Source: Cupriavidus oxalaticus (GTDB taxonomy: Bacteria; Pseudomonadota; Gammaproteobacteria; Burkholderiales; Burkholderiaceae). From it: a DNA stretch of 64,000 bases. The notes beneath the pieces were generated by a model that was not told the origin of the DNA, made no database searches, and worked only from the letters and a program-made list of their open reading frames with translations. This document shows positions 60,734-64,000 of this stretch, in pieces. The stretch lies in the NCBI RefSeq assembly GCF_016894385.1, contig NZ_CP069811.1, positions 1,092,501 to 1,156,500 of the forward strand, in the 5' to 3' direction. Numbering within the stretch: the first letter of the stretch is position 1; the number at the start of each line of letters is the position of its first letter. Made by a program: the position numbers and the translations under genes.

Positions 60734-61740
60734 CAGTGATAGCCCTCGCCGTGGCGGACCTTGCCGCGGAACACGTAGTAGGCCCACACCGTGTACATCA
60801 GGATGAAGGGGATGATGAACAGTGCCCCGACCAGCGCAAAGCCCTGGCTCTGCGGCGGCCCGGCGGCATCCCAGATCGAGATCCCGGGGGGGATGATATT
60901 GGGCCAGACGCTGATCGCCAGCCCGCTGTAGCCCAGGAACACCAGCCCCAGCGCGTACAGGAACGGCGCCATGTCCGGCTCGCCCCGCAGCGCGCGCATC
61001 AGCATCAGCATGCACAGCGCCACCAGGATCGGCACCGGCGCGAACCAGAACAGGTTCGGCAGGCTGAACCAGCGCTCGGCGATCTCCGCGTGCGTCAGCG
61101 GCGTCCACAGGCTGATCACCGCGATCACCGCCAGCAGCAGCCACGCCAGCGCCCGGGTCAGCCTGATCATGCGCTGCTGCAGGCCGCCTTCGGTCTTCAT
61201 GATCAGCCAGGTGCTGCCCAGCACGGTGTACGCCACTACCAGCCCGAGGCCGCAGAACAGCGGGAACGGCGCCAGCCAGTCCAGCGGGCCGCCGGCAAAG
61301 CGGTGGCCTTCCATCTTGATGCCGTCGATATAGGCGCCCAGCGCCACGCCCTGGAAGAAACTGGCAGTGGCAGAGCCCAGGATAAAGGATGCGTCCCACA
61401 CCGGGCGTTCGCGGTCGTTGGCCTTGAAGCGGAATTCGAACGCCACGCCGCGGAAGATCAGTCCCAGCAGCATCAGCATCAGCGGCAGGTAGAGCGCGCT
61501 CAGCACGACCGAGTACGCCAGCGGGAACGCCGCCAGCAGCCCGGCGCCGCCCAGCACCAGCCAGGTTTCATTGCCGTCCCAGACCGGCGCCACCGTGTTC
61601 ATCATCACGTCGCGGTCATGGCGGTCGGGGATGAACGGGAAGAGCATGCCGATGCCCAGGTCAAAGCCGTCCATCACCACGTACATCATCACGCCAAAGA
61701 AGATGATGACGATCCAGAGAAGGGAGAGATCGATGCCCAT
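60733..61740 (-). CDS. cydB: Cytochrome bd ubiquinol oxidase subunit II
   Basis: The product is 335 residues with about eight transmembrane helices. The N terminus has FGVMMYVVMDGFDLGIGMLF and VAPVWDGNETWLVLGGAGLLAAFP, both strongly conserved in CydB. It starts at the ATG at 61740, four bases from the end of cydA. The operon order is cydA, cydB, DUF2474. It takes part in quinol oxidation and oxygen reduction at low oxygen or under cyanide or NO stress. Confidence 0.95.
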   Translation of the reverse strand: MGIDLSLLWIVIIFFGVMMYVVMDGFDLGIGMLFPFIPDRHDRDVMMNTVAPVWDGNETWLVLGGAGLLAAFPLAYSVVLSALYLPLMLMLLGLIFRGVAFEFRFKANDRERPVWDASFILGSATASFFQGVALGAYIDGIKMEGHRFAGGPLDWLAPFPLFCGLGLVVAYTVLGSTWLIMKTEGGLQQRMIRLTRALAWLLLAVIAVISLWTPLTHAEIAERWFSLPNLFWFAPVPILVALCMLMLMRALRGEPDMAPFLYALGLVFLGYSGLAISVWPNIIPPGISIWDAAGPPQSQGFALVGALFIIPFILMYTVWAYYVFRGKVRHGEGYH

Positions 61741-61744
61741 GGTG

Positions 61745-63175
61745 TCAGCTCCGGGTGCGCGCGGCGGGGTTGGGGGCAAGGACTTCGTCGTCCACGGCGG
61801 AGAGCGGGCGAGCCGGCGTATGGCCGCGTCCCGGGCCGCCTTCCGGCCTTGGCGCTTCCTGCACCGGCCCCTTGCGCACCAGCCGCATCATGTAGGCGAT
61901 GCCGACGCCGAACACAAAGAAGTACGCGATCACGAAGATCCCCAGCGTCAGCGCCAGCTCGGGCACGCCATGCGGCGAGACTGCGTCGGCGGTGCGCTGC
62001 AGCCCGTAGACCACCCACGGCTGGCGGCCGACTTCGGTGGTGTACCAGCCGGCCAGGATCGCGATCACGCCGGCCGGGCCCATCCACAGCGCCATATGCA
62101 GGAAGGCGCGGGCGCGGTACAGCCGTTCGCCGCGGCGCAGCAGCAGGCTCCAGGCGCCCAGCGCGATCATCAGCAGCCCCAGTCCCACCATCACGCGGAA
62201 GGACCAGAACAGGATGGTCGAATTGGGCCGGTCCTCCCGGGGGAATTCCTTCAGTCCCTGGATCTGGCCGTCCCAGCTGTGCGTCAGGATCAGGCTGCCC
62301 AGGCGCGGCACTTCCACCGCGAAGCGGGTTTCCTCGCGCTCCATGTCGGGCCAGCCGAACAGCAGCAGCGGCAGCCCCTCATTGCCGTGGTTCTCCCAGT
62401 GACCCTCCAGCGCGGCGATCTTGGCGGGCTGGTGCTTGAGCGTGTTCAGGCCGTGCAAATCGCCGATCACGGCCTGGATCGGCGCGACGATCAGCAGCAT
62501 CCACATCGCCATCGACAGCATCTTGCGGATGGCCTGGTTGTCGCGGCCGCGCAGCAGGTGCCACGCGGCGGAGGCGCCGACGAACAGCGCGGTGGCCAGG
62601 AACGCCGCCACGCTCATATGCAGCAGGCGGTAGGGGAAGGACGGGTTGAAGATCACCGCGAACCAGTCGGTGGGGACCACGCGGCCGTCGATGATCTCGA
62701 AGCCGGCCGGTGTCTGCATCCAGCTGTTCGACGCGAGGATCCAGGTGGCGGAAATCAGCGTGCCCAGTGCCACCATCACGGTGGAGAAGAAATGCAGCCC
62801 GGGCCCGACGCGGTTCCAGCCGAACAGCATCACGCCCAGGAAGCCGGCCTCCAGGAAGAAGGCGGTCAGCACTTCATAGGTCAGCAACGGCCCGGTGATG
62901 CTGCCGGCGAACTCGGAGAAGAAGCTCCAGTTGGTGCCGAACTGGTAGGCCATCACCAGCCCGGAGACGACCCCCATGCCGAAGTTGACGGCAAAGATCT
63001 TGGACCAGAAGTGGTAGAGGTCGCGGTAATGCGGGCGCTTGGTGCGCAGCCAGCAGCCTTCCAGCACCGCCAGGTAGGCGGCCAGGCCGATGGTGATCGC
63101 GGGAAAGACGATGTGGAAGGAAATGGTAAAGGCAAACTGGATGCGGGCGAGGTCGAGCGCGGTCAAACCAAACAT
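61745..63175 (-). CDS. cydA: Cytochrome bd ubiquinol oxidase subunit I (CioA-like)
   Basis: The product is 476 residues. Heme-ligand regions are visible: the His in ISFHIVFPAITIG, FLEAGFLGVMLFGW, and the Met region in HMSVAAFLATALFVG. The quinol loop is short (about residues 250-310, GWPDMEREETRFAVEVPRLG), as in cyanide-insensitive CioA-type enzymes rather than E. coli CydA. The ATG at 63175 has GGAG upstream. It is the first gene of the cyd operon. Confidence 0.95.
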   Translation of the reverse strand: MFGLTALDLARIQFAFTISFHIVFPAITIGLAAYLAVLEGCWLRTKRPHYRDLYHFWSKIFAVNFGMGVVSGLVMAYQFGTNWSFFSEFAGSITGPLLTYEVLTAFFLEAGFLGVMLFGWNRVGPGLHFFSTVMVALGTLISATWILASNSWMQTPAGFEIIDGRVVPTDWFAVIFNPSFPYRLLHMSVAAFLATALFVGASAAWHLLRGRDNQAIRKMLSMAMWMLLIVAPIQAVIGDLHGLNTLKHQPAKIAALEGHWENHGNEGLPLLLFGWPDMEREETRFAVEVPRLGSLILTHSWDGQIQGLKEFPREDRPNSTILFWSFRVMVGLGLLMIALGAWSLLLRRGERLYRARAFLHMALWMGPAGVIAILAGWYTTEVGRQPWVVYGLQRTADAVSPHGVPELALTLGIFVIAYFFVFGVGIAYMMRLVRKGPVQEAPRPEGGPGRGHTPARPLSAVDDEVLAPNPAARTRS

Positions 63176-63481
63176 AGTTGTTCTCCGTGGCGCTGGCCTG
63201 GCGCACGCCTGCGGGACGGCGCGGCACTGCGGGGGCAGGCCGGCCAGCCGGCGGGGCGCGCCGGGGGCGCGGGCCGTAGGCGCGTGCGGTAGGCGTAGTG
63301 TACGACGCGTGCAGCGCGATGGGCAGCAGGCCGGGCGGGTGACATTTCGCCGCAGCGGGTGGCGCGGGCACAGTCTTGGCCGACTGCCGGAGGTCATCCT
63401 ACCGATCGGCCGCGAGGAATAACAGCATCACCTCCACGAAAAAATACCGTATCAGTTTTGCGCGGTGCAGAAGGTGCGCGG

Positions 63482-64000
63482 CTAGGCGCCTTCCGCGGCG
63501 GCCTGGCGCAGGCAGGCAAGCATCTGCTCCGCGCTGAGCGAAGGCGCGCGCTCGCGCAGCGTAATGATGCCCACCGGCGGCAGTTCCACCGGCACCTCCA
63601 TCGACAGCACCTGCAGCCTGCCTTCTGCCTGCATCGCACGCGCCACCGATTGCGCCATGAACCCTGCCGCGCTGCGCTGGGCGACAAAGGTCGCCATCGC
63701 CAGGTAAGACGACGTCTCGATCACGTCCTGCGGTGGATGCAGCCCGTAACGGTAGAACGCCTGCTCGATCTTCACCCGCAGCGACGCCCACGGCGGCGGC
63801 AGCACGCACGGCATTGCCGCCAGGTCGGCCCAGCCAGGGCGGGTCTTGCGCGCGAGCTTGTGGCCGCGTTTGACTACCACCACCATCGGCTCGTCATACA
63901 AAGCCTCTGTCACGAGATCAGGCGCAGCGTAGCCGGGCTCCAGCCGGCCGACGATCAGGTCCAGTTCGCGCAGGCGCAGCTTGGGCAGCAGGTGTGTCAG
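63482..64000 (-). CDS. LysR-family regulator, C-terminal part (cut by window end)
   Basis: The frame is open at the right edge and runs 172 codons to a stop at 63482. It corresponds to most of a LysR substrate-binding domain: LRLRELDLIVGRLEPG, then YDEPMVVVVKRGHKLARK and VPVELPPVGIITLRERAPS. The helix-turn-helix lies outside the window. It is transcribed towards the cyd operon, 306 bp away; 63176-63481 shows no gene and should hold the cyd promoter. Confidence 0.88.
   Translation of the reverse strand: MTHLLPKLRLRELDLIVGRLEPGYAAPDLVTEALYDEPMVVVVKRGHKLARKTRPGWADLAAMPCVLPPPWASLRVKIEQAFYRYGLHPPQDVIETSSYLAMATFVAQRSAAGFMAQSVARAMQAEGRLQVLSMEVPVELPPVGIITLRERAPSLSAEQMLACLRQAAAEGA

Overview
The window is a dense, very GC-rich bacterial chromosome segment of about 64 kb. 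Several features point to a betaproteobacterium of the Burkholderiaceae, most probably Cupriavidus or a close relative. These are an HAE1-type RND efflux operon with a NodT lipoprotein, a Bug-family tripartite tricarboxylate binding protein, many LysR and TetR regulators, a cyanide-insensitive-type cytochrome bd operon with a DUF2474 subunit, a Tat-exported phospholipase C, and dispersed GC-rich palindromic repeats. The genus is an inference; no rRNA or tRNA gene was seen, and no CRISPR array.

Layout. 1-9.8 kb: the end of an RND efflux operon, an SRPBCC protein, a short exported repeat-rich protein, an ExeM-type secreted nuclease, phosphatidylserine synthase, an MFS carrier, and a TetR gene facing the remains of a deleted short-chain dehydrogenase. 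9.8-14.2 kb: an acetamidase/formamidase locus with a structured leader, two XapX-domain membrane peptides, and a single reading frame that joins an AraC regulator to a second acetamidase/formamidase. 14.2-19.7 kb: aspartase, a metallo-beta-lactamase-fold hydrolase, a nitronate monooxygenase with its LysR, and a cupin plus Rof-like pair. 19.7-30.2 kb: a sigma-54 activator divergent from a predicted acid-catabolic operon with a -24/-12 promoter. That operon holds a carboxyltransferase, a single-chain acyl-CoA carboxylase, a tandem-fused CaiB/BaiF CoA-transferase and a Bug binding protein.

30.2-46 kb: an MFS exporter, a VOC protein overlapping an old-yellow-enzyme remnant, a response regulator and hybrid kinase operon, a candidate terminator-ended small RNA, a large lipoprotein, a Crp/Fnr regulator divergent from an acyl-CoA ligase, an AGE-family epimerase, and several small unknowns and hydrolases. 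46-51.2 kb: the most unusual part, a duplicated cassette. Each copy has palindromic operators laid over a promoter, a short terminator-ended leader RNA, an exported DPYTDGAR-repeat protein, a 33-residue membrane peptide and a TetR regulator. A class-C-like group II intron sits directly after the terminator of the first copy. 51.2-64 kb: an alpha/beta hydrolase, a LysR and M14-type deacylase pair, a large protein with a GINT1-like beta-propeller domain, a phospholipase C / lipoprotein / LamG-phosphodiesterase cluster, cytochrome bd oxidase, and the C-terminal part of a LysR regulator cut by the window edge.

How the genes may work together (inference). The sigma-54 operon looks like a complete uptake, CoA-activation and carboxylation route for an unidentified carboxylic acid. 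The formamidase locus carries its own regulator physically attached to one of its enzymes. The two TetR cassettes share near-identical operators, so their regulators probably cross-talk.
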